Assembly (NCBI GenBank): GCA_905221605.1
Contig: CAJNDS010000335.1
Location: forward strand, 1,239,930 to 1,303,929
DNA: 64,000 nucleotides
Direction: 5' to 3'
From: Symbiodinium natans
Lineage: Eukaryota; Sar; Dinophyceae; Suessiales; Symbiodiniaceae
Shown: piece by piece, positions 11,149 through 20,240 of the stretch
Layout: each line of letters begins with the position of its first letter
Numbering within the stretch: position 1 is the first letter of the stretch
Translations under genes and position numbers: made by a program
Notes under the pieces: generated by a model
Seen by the model: only the letters and a program-made list of their open reading frames with translations
Databases searched by the model: none
What the model was told of the DNA's origin: nothing

Positions 11149-11760
11149 TCAGCCCGAAAGTGCTCGATTCCCAGCGCAAGGCCCCAAAGCCTTGCTTGCC
11201 CACCAGCGAATGTCTTCAGAGACTGCCGCCAATTCCAGCAGCGCCACAAGACCGGTGTACACGGCCGCAGCAGCTTCGGCAGCCTCAGCGATCACTGTGC
11301 CCTGGTCTCGTGCAGCTTTCTGGATCTGCTTGAAATAGACCTTGCACATTTCCTGCGAGGCGCTGCTGTCTCGCTCGACGTCTCTGTTCAGGTTGAAATA
11401 TCGGACCGCTTCATTGAGGGATTCTTTCTCGAGCATTGCTTGGATTTGCGGCAGGGATGAGGCCAGTTTCGGGGCAAAGAGCGCCGCGGAATCCAGCGAT
11501 GCAGAGGACAAGTTCAGTCCCATCAAGGGTCGGCGCAACAGTTCACTGCAATCGCCGTCCAGGATCTTCCTCAGGTGCTCCGTGGTCAGGCGAGATGCAG
11601 GGTCGAACAGGGGCCTGCCTTGATTGTCTGGGTACGACCGAAGTTCCCACTTGCACAGGAACTTATAGAGGTCGACGCGCGTGATGTACTGAGATTTCTC
11701 CCCAGCTTCGCCCTTGCCCTTTCCACGGACGCTTCCACGACCGCTGCGCCCGCGACCCAT
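11149..11760 (-). CDS. intronless gene, 203-residue protein of unknown function
   Basis: The ORF starts at ATG 11760 and ends at TGA 11149-11151. The first 20 residues are Gly/Arg/Lys-rich (MGRGRSGRGSVRGKGKG), which can bind RNA or act as a nuclear signal. The rest is a compact sequence likely to be mostly helical, with a long Ala-rich helix (AEAAEAAAAVYTGLVAL) near residues 158-175. No known domain is recognised. It is the only convincing minus-strand gene in the window and has no introns, unlike its neighbours, which fits a retroposed copy, but I find no spliced-leader relic or A-tail beside it. The plus-strand frames across it are shadows. No telomere array breaks it. Confidence 0.6.
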   Translation of the reverse strand: MGRGRSGRGSVRGKGKGEAGEKSQYITRVDLYKFLCKWELRSYPDNQGRPLFDPASRLTTEHLRKILDGDCSELLRRPLMGLNLSSASLDSAALFAPKLASSLPQIQAMLEKESLNEAVRYFNLNRDVERDSSASQEMCKVYFKQIQKAARDQGTVIAEAAEAAAAVYTGLVALLELAAVSEDIRWWASKALGPCAGNRALSG

Positions 11761-11948
11761 GGCACGAGCAGAGCTGAGCTCACGCCGAACTTTTCGTGTG
11801 TGTGCGAAATCTCGAACCGCACGGGCGGCACAATAAGCGTGTTACTGCAGAAGCACAAGTCATCAGGACAATCCAAACATGCGGGAACTTTCCTACACCG
11901 GCCTACGTCATGCAGATGACAGGGGGCAGGTTATAGTCAGCAGAGAAA

Positions 11949-12086
11949 AGTATATATATATATATATACAGACACGTCAATCTCTCTCTCTCTCTCTCTA
12001 TGTATATATTGTATGTTATATGCTAATATATTTGTATATATATATATATATATATTTATTTATTTATTTATATCTGTATATATGTA
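11949..12086. repeat. AT and CT microsatellites
   Basis: (TA)n at 11950-11967, (TC)n at 11983-11999, (TA)n at 12035-12053 and (TTTA)n at 12054-12072. No gene is seen here. Confidence 0.85.
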
Positions 12087-12235
12087 CACAAAGACCTGGG
12101 CCACAAAACACCGACCGCTCGAAAAACAGGCAAACATGCAAACATGTTCTAAAGTGGCGGCCGCTGGAAATCTAGGCGCATGCAGATTTACACCACGCCG
12201 GGCATTTATAAGCACACGTATATTTATATACTGGG

Positions 12236-12640
12236 CGGACCTGGCAGGGGCTATCCTGGCGGGGCAACCTTGGTGGGTGGCAAATCTGGGTCAGCATATA
12301 GCACTTGAACAATAGCCTTATAACGGCTGTCAGGCCATCTTAACAGAACCGCCCGGCAAGCCTGAAAGGCAACGGGGCGATGGGCAACCCTGGCGGGGGC
12401 GCTTTGGCAGGGCCTTTCATAGAGAAGGACAACGAAGCTGGTGGGGGAACCGCCCTGGTGGGGGCCTGGCGGGGCTGGAAGGGGCCCGCTGGTAGGGGCC
12501 ACCAAAGGCCACGCTGGCGGGGTGGCAAATGTGGTTCAACCCTGACGAGGAACAACCGGGCGGGGGCAACCCTTTCTTTGGGCAACTCTGGCCTTCCTTC
12601 ATAGAGAAGGACGACGAAGCATCTGGGAGAACCCGCCCGA
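12236..12640 (+). repeat. minisatellite with composite 160-bp module
   Basis: Contains the 15-bp GGCAACCCTGGCGGG type and a module also found at 28009-28150 and 28726-28870: GGAAGGGGCCCGCTGGTAGG, then ACCAAAGGCCAC, a 'gacgaggaacaac' word, and finally CTTCATAGAGAAGGACGACG. The module order is the same in all three places. Confidence 0.7.
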
Positions 12641-12781
12641 ACCCTGGGCGCAACGGGGCGATGGCCAAGGCCCTTCATAGCCAGGGTTGTCATCGGGCGG
12701 TTCGGTCGATACCAATACTTCTGCGGTATTCTGCGGTGTGGTATTGCGCTCATTGCGGCGCCTGCGGTTGGTTGCGGTGTG

Positions 12782-12960
12782 GCCCTCCCCCCCCTCCCAC
12801 CTAAGCCTCCCCTCCCCCCCCCCCCCAACTCCCATCTACCCCTCCCTGCCTGACCAGCCCCCAACTAGCCCCCCTCCCACCTAAGCACAAACTTCCCACC
12901 CTTCCCCACACCAGCCCTCCTACACACCTGTCCGCCCAGGCCTTCCAAAAAACCCCCCCG
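12782..12960. repeat. C-rich CCTCCCACCTAAG stretch
   Basis: Pyrimidine-rich DNA with several 'cctcccacctaag' words, the reverse of the GTGGGAGG minisatellite at 26-27 kb and in introns at 15.4, 19.6 and 21.6 kb. Confidence 0.6.
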
Positions 12961-13171
12961 TCCTCTACTCAGGCTGCTTAGGTGTGCAGGCTGGGATCCG
13001 TGTCTTCGCGCCTTCGCTTCTCCAGCGACACCGCACGCAGGACCGAAGCCCATAGTTTCGTCAGGGCGCACCCTGAGCTCCAATCAGGGTTTAGGGTTTT
13101 GGCGTTTTGGGTTTTGGGTTTAGGGTTCAGGGTTTGGGGTAACTTGGGGGTTTAGACTTGTGCGCTTACAG

Positions 13172-13278
13172 GTGGACATGTGTGAGTCGGCGAGTAGGGA
13201 AAGTCTGAGCTGGTTTGCCCAAATTCGGGGTACCCCAGGAACATGGTGCTTTGGCGAACATATAAGGGAGGGTTTTGG
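13172..13278 (+). CDS. exon-like island
   Basis: After CGCTTACAG the frame reads VDMCESASRESLSWFAQIRG…, with a possible donor GTATGC at 13279. The same frame stays open to 13354. It follows a TTTAGGG-like stretch (13087-13160). Not joined to any model; function unknown. Confidence 0.35.
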
Positions 13279-13494
13279 GTATGCATGTGGTTTGCTCGAA
13301 CGTCTGAGTTGCAGTGCGGAATGCCCAGCCAAACCCGCAATTCCGCATTCATGAGGTCTTAACCCTGAGGCCCTACCCCAAACCCTAAACCCTAAACTTT
13401 AGAAGTCCCCAAACCGGAAGGCCTTCAAGCAGGATTGAACAAACAAAACTACAGAAAGAACAATCACAAGCAGCAGCGTTGCTTGGGACTCAAC

Positions 13495-16210
13495 ATGGGT
13501 GATGAGCCTTGTGGTATACGTGGCTGCAGGGGCAAAAGCGGTCCAGCAGTCCTTTCTGCTGGCTTCTATGTGCTGCGATGCGATGCCAAGGCAGCGCACA
13601 GAGCTTGGAATCTCGGTGGTTGCTGGACCTGGTCCACTCGCAAGCCTGTGGGTGCAGTGCCAGATGCTGTTTCTCAAGTGACGCAGGAGAGTAAGAAGGC
13701 GCCGCAAACGCCCGAGAGGACTGTGCCCGAGGCCTCCGAAGATTTAGACAAACAGTCCCCCGCGTCAAGCTCCGCGTCAGCCATGGATCCCGTTGCAATG
13801 ACCATCGCATCCTGGTCCCAGACGGACCGTGCTCTCGAAGTGGCTCTCTTTCTGCGGTCCCAGCAGCCAGATGAATGGGAGAAGCTTCTCCGCTTGGCTG
13901 CGCAGCATCGGTGCAAGGATCGTCCAGCCGACAAGGACCAGTACACGCCGTGCAGCCGTCGACATCGTTCATTTGTGTGGAAGTACGTGCACCTGCGCAG
14001 GTCAACGAATGGCGCCACATGGTACTGCAACAGCTGCTGCAAGGATTCAGACCCTGCAGACTTGCCACCCAATTCATTTGGAAAATACACTGCTGGGAAC
14101 ACAACCAACATAGCGGAACACCTGAAGACACTTGACCGCTTGCCTTTTCCCGATGTTCGTTCCCTAGTCAGCAAGCTGTTTTCGTTTGGGCGGTTGGAGC
14201 AGAATTTGTTTGGCCTGCTGAGGAAACATGGCATCCACCGACCACAGGAGGCCCCTTCCGCACCAGCCACCGAGATACAAGGCCGTCCCTGGTCGGAGTC
14301 GGAGCTAGCCCAGGCTGCAAAAGCTGCCTGGCATTCTTCACGTAGTATAGCCTTTCTTCAACCTTTGTTTGCATTGCTAGCTTGACAAGCAATCACTCAA
14401 AGTCCAGCACTTCTTTTCTTGCAGAAGTCAGGTTGTGGCCAAAGGGCTGGCGATTGATCGCTTGCCGGCGTTCACGACTGAGAGGCCTGGTGTCAAGCAC
14501 ATATTTCGGGAGCTGTTGGGGCCAAATTTCCGGCTTCCTTGCCACGCAACTGTGGCCAAGATCCAGCAGGATCTCCTTGAAGATGTCCGTGCCTCCATTC
14601 GGGTGGAAGTGCAGACATCCGCTGTTGCAGGCCTGCCTGCAGTGACCGTCAGCTCGGACTTGTGGGAAGCTCCGGACGGGACTCACTTCCAGGCCCAGCT
14701 CTTGCATTATGTCACTGATTTCACACGGAAAAAAGCTCTCCTCTATCTCGATCGGCTGGGCACGGACAAGACGAGTGCCAACCAAGCACAGCGCATATGT
14801 GCCATTTTCCGTGATCGGGGTCTGGACACGGACTGCATCTATGCGTCCCTGTCTGACTGCACGGGCAACGCCCGCAACATTGCACGCGACTTGAAAGTGC
14901 AGATGGCGCTGTGCAGCGCGCACATTACGGCTTTGGACCCTCGAAAACAAGTTTTCATGCAGCCCCGAAGAGAGCGCGGAGTGGAGAGACTTGCCGTTCA
15001 CGAAACCGCCAATGAAGAGGTTGTGGCTGCCTTCGAGCGCATTCGTGCGCGTGCCAAAACCCACCGCTTTTCCGAGCGGCACCGCCGCGACCTGGACTGC
15101 TGCCAGAAGTATGTTGGCCTGGAGCGGCCCCTCCGCGTGCAGATCGATTGCTCATCCAAGTGGAACTCCACCCTCAGCATGTGCGAGAACGATTTCCGTC
15201 TGCGAGCCGCTTACCTCGAACTTCGCAGCCGGTTTCCAGACCGAAGCGACGTGTCGACCGTGTCGAACAACCTCCAGGATTACATCTTGTCGCGAGACTT
15301 TGCAGGTGTGCTTCGCCCCTTTGAGTTATGCACCGAGCTTCTCCAGAAAGGAAATGCACCCGCTTCCATCGTGCTGCCGTGCCACGTGGCTCTTGCAGCT
15401 CAGTTGGAGGCCGTGCCCCCACCCGCCTCCTGCCTCCCACCTACGACCTCCCACCTAAGACCTCCCACCTAAGGCCTCCCACCTAAAGCCTCCCACCTAA
15501 GGCCTCCCACCTCAGATCCCCTCTCCATCTGAAAGGAAAGGGAGCCAGTCTATGTCTTGGGGGAGAACCGAGGCTTGATCCAGATACAAGAGCACCATCT
15601 GCACGACTTGGCTCAGAAGTTGCGGGCGCAGCTTCGAGATCGGATAGCCGCCGGCAATCGACACTTGGATGCCGTGCGCCCGCTTTTGGGCCGGTGCACG
15701 CTCCTGGATCCTCGATTTCGTATGAAGCATGCTTCCATGGAGGAAAGGCAAACAGCCATCGACCAGGTCTTGAAGGAAGCTGCTGTGCATCTTCGCCGCT
15801 CAGCAGGCCCCGATCAGATCCCACACGCAGAAGAAGAGACACCGCGCAAAAAGATGAGAAGAAGCTTCTTGTCTGCGATGGACGGCAAAGACGACCGTCC
15901 TTGGCATCATCATTCCCTCAAGGAGCAGCTGGCTGCTTATGTGAATGGGAACAATGTGTCCAAAGACACTTGCCCGCTTGCCTGGTGGAAGGCTCATCGC
16001 ACAGACTTCCCGCTTTTGATCCCAGTTGTAGTCAGATACCTGGCCATACCAGCCAGCACGGCTGACGCAGAGCGAGTCTTCTCACTGGCGTGACATGTCA
16101 TCACCTTCGCCCGCAACCACGGCGATTTTGTTTCATCCACGATGGAGCTTGCGCTGAACATGCCCGAAATGGGCCTCTGGCAGCAAGATGTCTCGTGGGA
16201 GGAGGGGTAG
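13495..16210 (+). CDS. hAT-superfamily transposase, three exons, premature stop
   Basis: Proposed exons 13495-14313, 14432-15409 and 15536-16093 keep frame through two GC-AG introns and give 784 residues. A BED-like zinc finger lies near residues 158-205 (WYCNSC then a His in NIAEHL). Transposase core landmarks follow: IDRLPAFTTERPGVKHIF; VSSDLWEAPDGTHFQAQL with the first catalytic Asp; LSDCTGNARN with the second; ALCSAH; and SKWNSTLSMCEN. The C-terminus has the dimerisation signature PLAWWKAHRTDFPLL…STADAERVFSLA. There a TGA at 16091-16093 sits where hAT proteins have Gly; the frame then continues HVITFARNHGDFVSS… to TAG at 16210. So this copy is probably a recent pseudogene, or ends slightly short. 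Intron 2 is made of CCTCCCACCTAAG repeats. I found no clear terminal inverted repeats or target duplication. Confidence 0.8.
15410..15535 (+). other. 126-nt GC-AG intron filled with CCTCCCACCTAAG repeats
   Basis: The interval begins GC after GAG and ends AG before GAAAGG. Most of it is a 13-14-bp tandem of CCTCCCACCTAAGG. Removing it leaves the transposase frame open; reading through gives TAA stops. Confidence 0.6.
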
Positions 16211-16404
16211 GACTGTCTACTGTGTTGGTGCCCCCAAGTTGCCGTAATTCAGCATGCCATGGTGAGATTCAACTAGGGGTGCTACTCGCAGTGCATCAGG
16301 GGCCGTTTTCCTGCTCGGTCTGACAGCTCGGTGCGACGAAGGCGCCAGCCGGGGTCGCTGGCTGCTTCTAGAAGCAAAACAGTGCGACCGAGTGAACCAT
16401 ACCC

Positions 16405-16740
16405 ATTCCCTGCACCTGGGCTTCTCACAGCAGCTGGTGGGGGAGAGTTACAAGCGGAAGTCTTAAGTCGTCCACTCCTGAACCGTACGAATCATATCCA
16501 TTCCCTGCACCTGGGCTTCTCACAGCAGCTGGTGGGGGAGAGTTACAAGCGGAAGAGCGGAAGTCTTGAGTCGTCCACTCCTGAACCGTAGGAACCATAT
16601 CCATCCCTGCACCTGGGCTTGTCACAGCAGCTGGTGGGGGAGAGCTACACGCCCCTCCTGAACCGTATGAGCCGTTCCCTGCACCTGGGCTTGTCACAGC
16701 AGCTGGTGGGGGAGAGCTACACGCTGAAGTCTTAAGTCCT
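16405..16740 (+). repeat. 72-bp minisatellite, first cluster
   Basis: Four copies of the CTGCACCTGGGCTTGTCACA unit, spaced 95, 102 and 72 bp, so the frame is not kept. Related to the cluster at 17440-18050. Confidence 0.8.
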
Positions 16741-17166
16741 CCACTCCCCAGCCGTAACAACCATAATCCCAAACCGAAGGATTTTCGACGACACTGGTCG
16801 CAGCGAGGCCGCTGGGGGTTCCGGGTCCTGCTTCCGCATTGGGCTTAGGGGGGGTCCCACACACAAGTCGCTGTGTCTTCCGTGGGGCGTCAGCTGAGAC
16901 GTGCCAGCCGATGCCAGGGCTCAAGCATGCCCAAGCAGTTAATAGGGTCATCCTCTAGCCAATGTTTCAGACTTGCTTCGGGTTTAGGGACACATCCGCG
17001 CGCTGTGCAAGTTTATACAAGGCTTGTAGGCCTGCTCGTCGACTCTATAGGGTTGCATGCGTCGACCTCGCCTCGTGCCTGCTCTCGCAGCCGCCGAGGA
17101 CTCCTTCTGCTGCAGTTGGCTGCGTAGGCTTGCTTCCAGCTGTCGTCTGCGTGGGCTGCTTTGCAG

Positions 17167-18241
17167 GAACGCCTGCTGCGCCTGCGCCCCCCATGCGTCT
17201 TTCCTCCGGACTGGCCTTCTTTTCAGAATGCGTCCGAGCCTGTGAACCCCAGAAACGCATAACCCTGGACAGGAGAGTTACTCTACGCCGCCTAGACGTA
17301 CCCGAGCGCCTTCGACGATGTCGCCCAAGGTGCCCGAGCCTTCCTGGACCCTTTCACCCCAAGCCCTAAACCCGCTAAGTTCCTGAAAGACTCGAATCCA
17401 CAAGACAACAGTATACAAAGCTACTTGGCTGATCGCAGCCATTCCCTGCACCTGGGCTTGTCACAGCGGCTGGTGGGGGAGAGCTACACGCCACTCCTGA
17501 ACCGTACGAGCCGTTCCCTGCACCTGGGCTTGTCACAGCAGCTGGTGGGGGAGAGCTACACGCCGCTCCTGAACCGTATGAGCCTGCACCTGGGCTTGTC
17601 ACAGCAGCTGGTGGGGGAGAGCTGCACGCCGCTCCTGAACCGTATGAGCCGTTCCCTGCACCTGGGCTTGTCACAGCAGCTGGTGGGGGAGAGCTACACG
17701 CCTTCCCTGCACCTGGGCTTGTCACAGCAGCTGGTGGGGGAGAGCTGCACGCCGCTCCTGAACCGTATGAGCCGTTCCCTGCACCTGGGCTTGTCACAGC
17801 AGCTGGTGGGGGAGAGCTACACGCCCCTCCTGAACCGTATGAGCCGTTCCCTGCACCTGGGCTTGTCACAGCAGCTGGTGGGGGAGAGCTACACGCCCCT
17901 CCTGAACCGTATGAGCCGTTCCCTGCACCTGGGCTTGTCACAGCAGCTGGTGGGGGAGAGCCCTAACCTACCGCCCCTCCTGAACCGTATGAGCCGTTCC
18001 CTGCACCTGGGCTTGTCAAAGCAGCTGGTGGGGGAGATCTACGCGCTGGAGTTTTCATTTTTCTTCCGCCAGAGGCCATCGGCAACGATGAGGGCGAGAA
18101 CACCTTTTCTGCAAGCCTGCCGTTGCCGGGAGTTCCTCCTTCAGGAAGCGAGAGCCCTGACTCCGATGCCTCTGCCGGCCACGGCGGCTCCTCAGCCTCT
18201 GCGGAATCCGCTGCGGGCGCAACACCGGCAACTGGGTGGAG
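17167..18241 (+). CDS. gene model containing a 24-residue tandem repeat
   Basis: Three exons keep phase with short GT-AG introns (54 and 47 nt): 17167-17241 (ERLLRLRPPCVFPPDWPS…), 17296-18027 and 18075-18241 (AIGNDEGENTFSASLPLPG…, Ser/Gly-rich). The middle exon opens with TYPSAFDDVAQGARAFLD and runs into nine units of SLHLGLSQQLVGESYTPLLN plus RMSR. Unit spacings are 72, 66, 72, 51, 72, 72, 72 and 78 bp, all multiples of three, which suggests the reading frame has been kept. The opposite strand is also open (GSYGSGGACSSPPPAAVTSP), so strand is an inference from the flanking protein-like sequence and splice sites. The 5' end is not defined. Function unknown. Confidence 0.4.
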
Positions 18242-18641
18242 GTCGTTCAGGGTTTAGGCTTCAGGGTTCAGGGATTCGGGTTTGGGGTTTAGGGTTGGAA
18301 ACTTCGAAGCTTGGCTGGGGTGAGAGGGAGGGGGTGTCATGCCCTGCAAAACCTAACCAGGCTTGGGAGCCCAGTGGCGCCCTAAAACTCTACACCCCCC
18401 AACCCTAAACCCCAAACCCTACACTCGAAACCCTAAGTCTTCGCCACAATGCAATGAGAAAAAAAACATCTCAATCTGCCGTCACACAACCGGGGCAGAA
18501 ACTCCCAGGCATGCTTGTTGTTCTTCGGGGTCCACTTAAACCCTAAACCCTAAAACTTAAACCCTAAACCTAGACCCTAAACCCTAAACTGATCACCCCA
18601 AACCCAAAACCCAAGACCCTAAACCCTAAACTGATCACCCC

Positions 18642-20229
18642 ATGCCGTACGCGCCTGCCGAGGAGAAGGTGGCCGAAGAGGCGGCTCTGGCGCCTGGGCA
18701 GAGTTTGGGGCAGTGCAGGGGTTAGAATAGGGTTTAGGTTTCGGCTTTCGGGTTTCGGGTTTCGGGTTCTGGGTCTAGGGTTTGGGGTTTCGGCTCCAAG
18801 CTCCTTCCGTCAGGCGATGGTTCCTTGCGGGCCAGTCCGCACTCTGCCCTATGTCATCGGCAAGTGGACCCCGAAGAACGACAAGCACGCTTGGGAGGTT
18901 CTGCCCATGCTGTGTGACGGCAGATGCTTTTTTCATTGCATCGTGGCTTCCGAGTTCGGCTTCCCACGTTGGACGAATCTGGACATGGAGACCAAGATCA
19001 GACATGCCAAAAACACAGCAGAGCTTTTACATGCCGCGCTGCCAAAAGCGGCCTACGACAACTACGTCCTTGGCCGGAGCTTCGAGGAGCAGCATCTGGA
19101 GCCCGCAGCGTTCGCATTGAATCTCTTCCTTCGGATACATGTCGACACTGAGGCGGACGCCACGTTCGTATATGGCCCGCCAACTGGCAGGCATATAGAC
19201 ATCTTGCACTGCCTCCGGAATGGCGCCGAGCACTTCGACCTTTTGAGGCCGCAGCGGTCGCAGGGCCTTCCCAAGGCCTTGAAAATAAAAGAAGACTATT
19301 TCGCGCAAATCATCACTAACCAAAAAAGGGTGGAGTTCAGGCGAGACGACCAGAAACTGAGAAAAATGCTGCAGGGAGAAGATTTTCTGTGCCTGCAGAT
19401 GGGTTATCAGACTGACGGCCCATACTGCATTGTCCAACTGGATAGAGTCGCGTGGGACATGCCGGCAGAGGATACGCTTCGCAACTGGGGCATCGCGAAC
19501 GTGTCCTACACGGGTCGACTCGCTTTCCTGTACATCAGATCTGTGGAGGAGGTCTGGTACCCGAAGACCCTCGGGCAGCTTAGGTGGGAGGTCTTGGGAG
19601 GGAGGTCTTTAGGCGGGAGGTTGTAGGTGGGAGCCTTTAGGTGGGAGGTGTTAAGTGGGCGGTCTTGGCTGGGATGGGGAGGGGGGGCTTAAGCGGGAGG
19701 GGGTCTGGAGGAGGTCTGGTACCCGAAGACACTCGGGCACCTTAGGCGGGAGGTCTTGGGGGGAGCTCTTTAGGCGGGAGGTTGTAGGTGGCAGCTTTTA
19801 GGTGGGAGGTGTTAAGTGGGAGGTCTTGGCTGGGATGGGGAGGGGGGGCTGAAGCGGGAGGGGGCCTATAGGGTAGGTGGGAGGGTCCCCAAACGAAGGA
19901 AACACATATTCTTCTCCACGGGTCACTGGGCGCGGGCGGCATCCGTGCTGACCGCCGTGCGCGACCTGGAGTCACAAGAGAAAGGCAAGACGCAGCTTCC
20001 CTGTCTAGAGTTTTAGGGTTTAGGGTTTTATGTTTAGAGCATTGGGCCCCACACTCCCTCAGGGATCGCAAAGTCGGACGCACCGGTCCCGAAAGGGACA
20101 CTGCCAGCCTGTCTCCAGCCTGGTTGGCTCCTGCAGGGAGAGGGCTTCTGGCAGAGGGTACGGGAAGAAGACCGGTCCAAAATTGCACGAGTCTCCGAGG
20201 ACCGGTTGATTTTTGTAGCCCTTAGGTAG
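18642..20229 (+). CDS. OTU-like cysteine protease with ASCH-like domain
   Basis: Proposed exons 18642-18712, 18801-19583, 19899-20002 and 20063-20229 give 374 codons plus stop in phase. In the second exon, DGRCFFHCIVASEF matches the OTU nucleophile region (DGxCxFR/H), and ILHCLRNGAEHFDLL matches the C-terminal His strand, so a papain-like ubiquitin-directed protease is likely. It is followed by IKEDYFAQIITNQKRVEF…LRKMLQGEDFLCLQM, which resembles the ASCH fold (RNA or nucleotide binding) in its YF-x-I-x(3)-K-x-VE-x-R pattern. The Asp of the triad is not identified. Intron 1 (88 nt) is telomere-like; intron 2 (315 nt) is GTGGGAGG minisatellite; intron 3 (60 nt) has TTTAGGG. The 18642 ATG exon is less certain than 18817 as the start. 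The stop is only 11 bp before the helicase ATG, so the two could be one gene. Confidence 0.55.
19545..19865 (+). repeat. tandem duplication spanning exon end and intron minisatellite
   Basis: A 162-bp unit is present twice: 'ggaggaggtctggtacccgaa' starts at 19545 and again at 19707. Each unit holds the last coding codons (EEVWYPKT) followed by GTGGGAGGTCTT repeats. The second exon fragment is buried in the inferred intron. Confidence 0.75.
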
Positions 20230-20240
20230 AGGCTTAAACC

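Noticed and set aside
10388-11338. A 316-codon frame over the 15-bp and 51-bp minisatellites
   Set aside because: Mostly repeat-derived; unit indels break the frame of the 51-bp repeat, and its end overlaps the minus-strand gene at 11149-11760.
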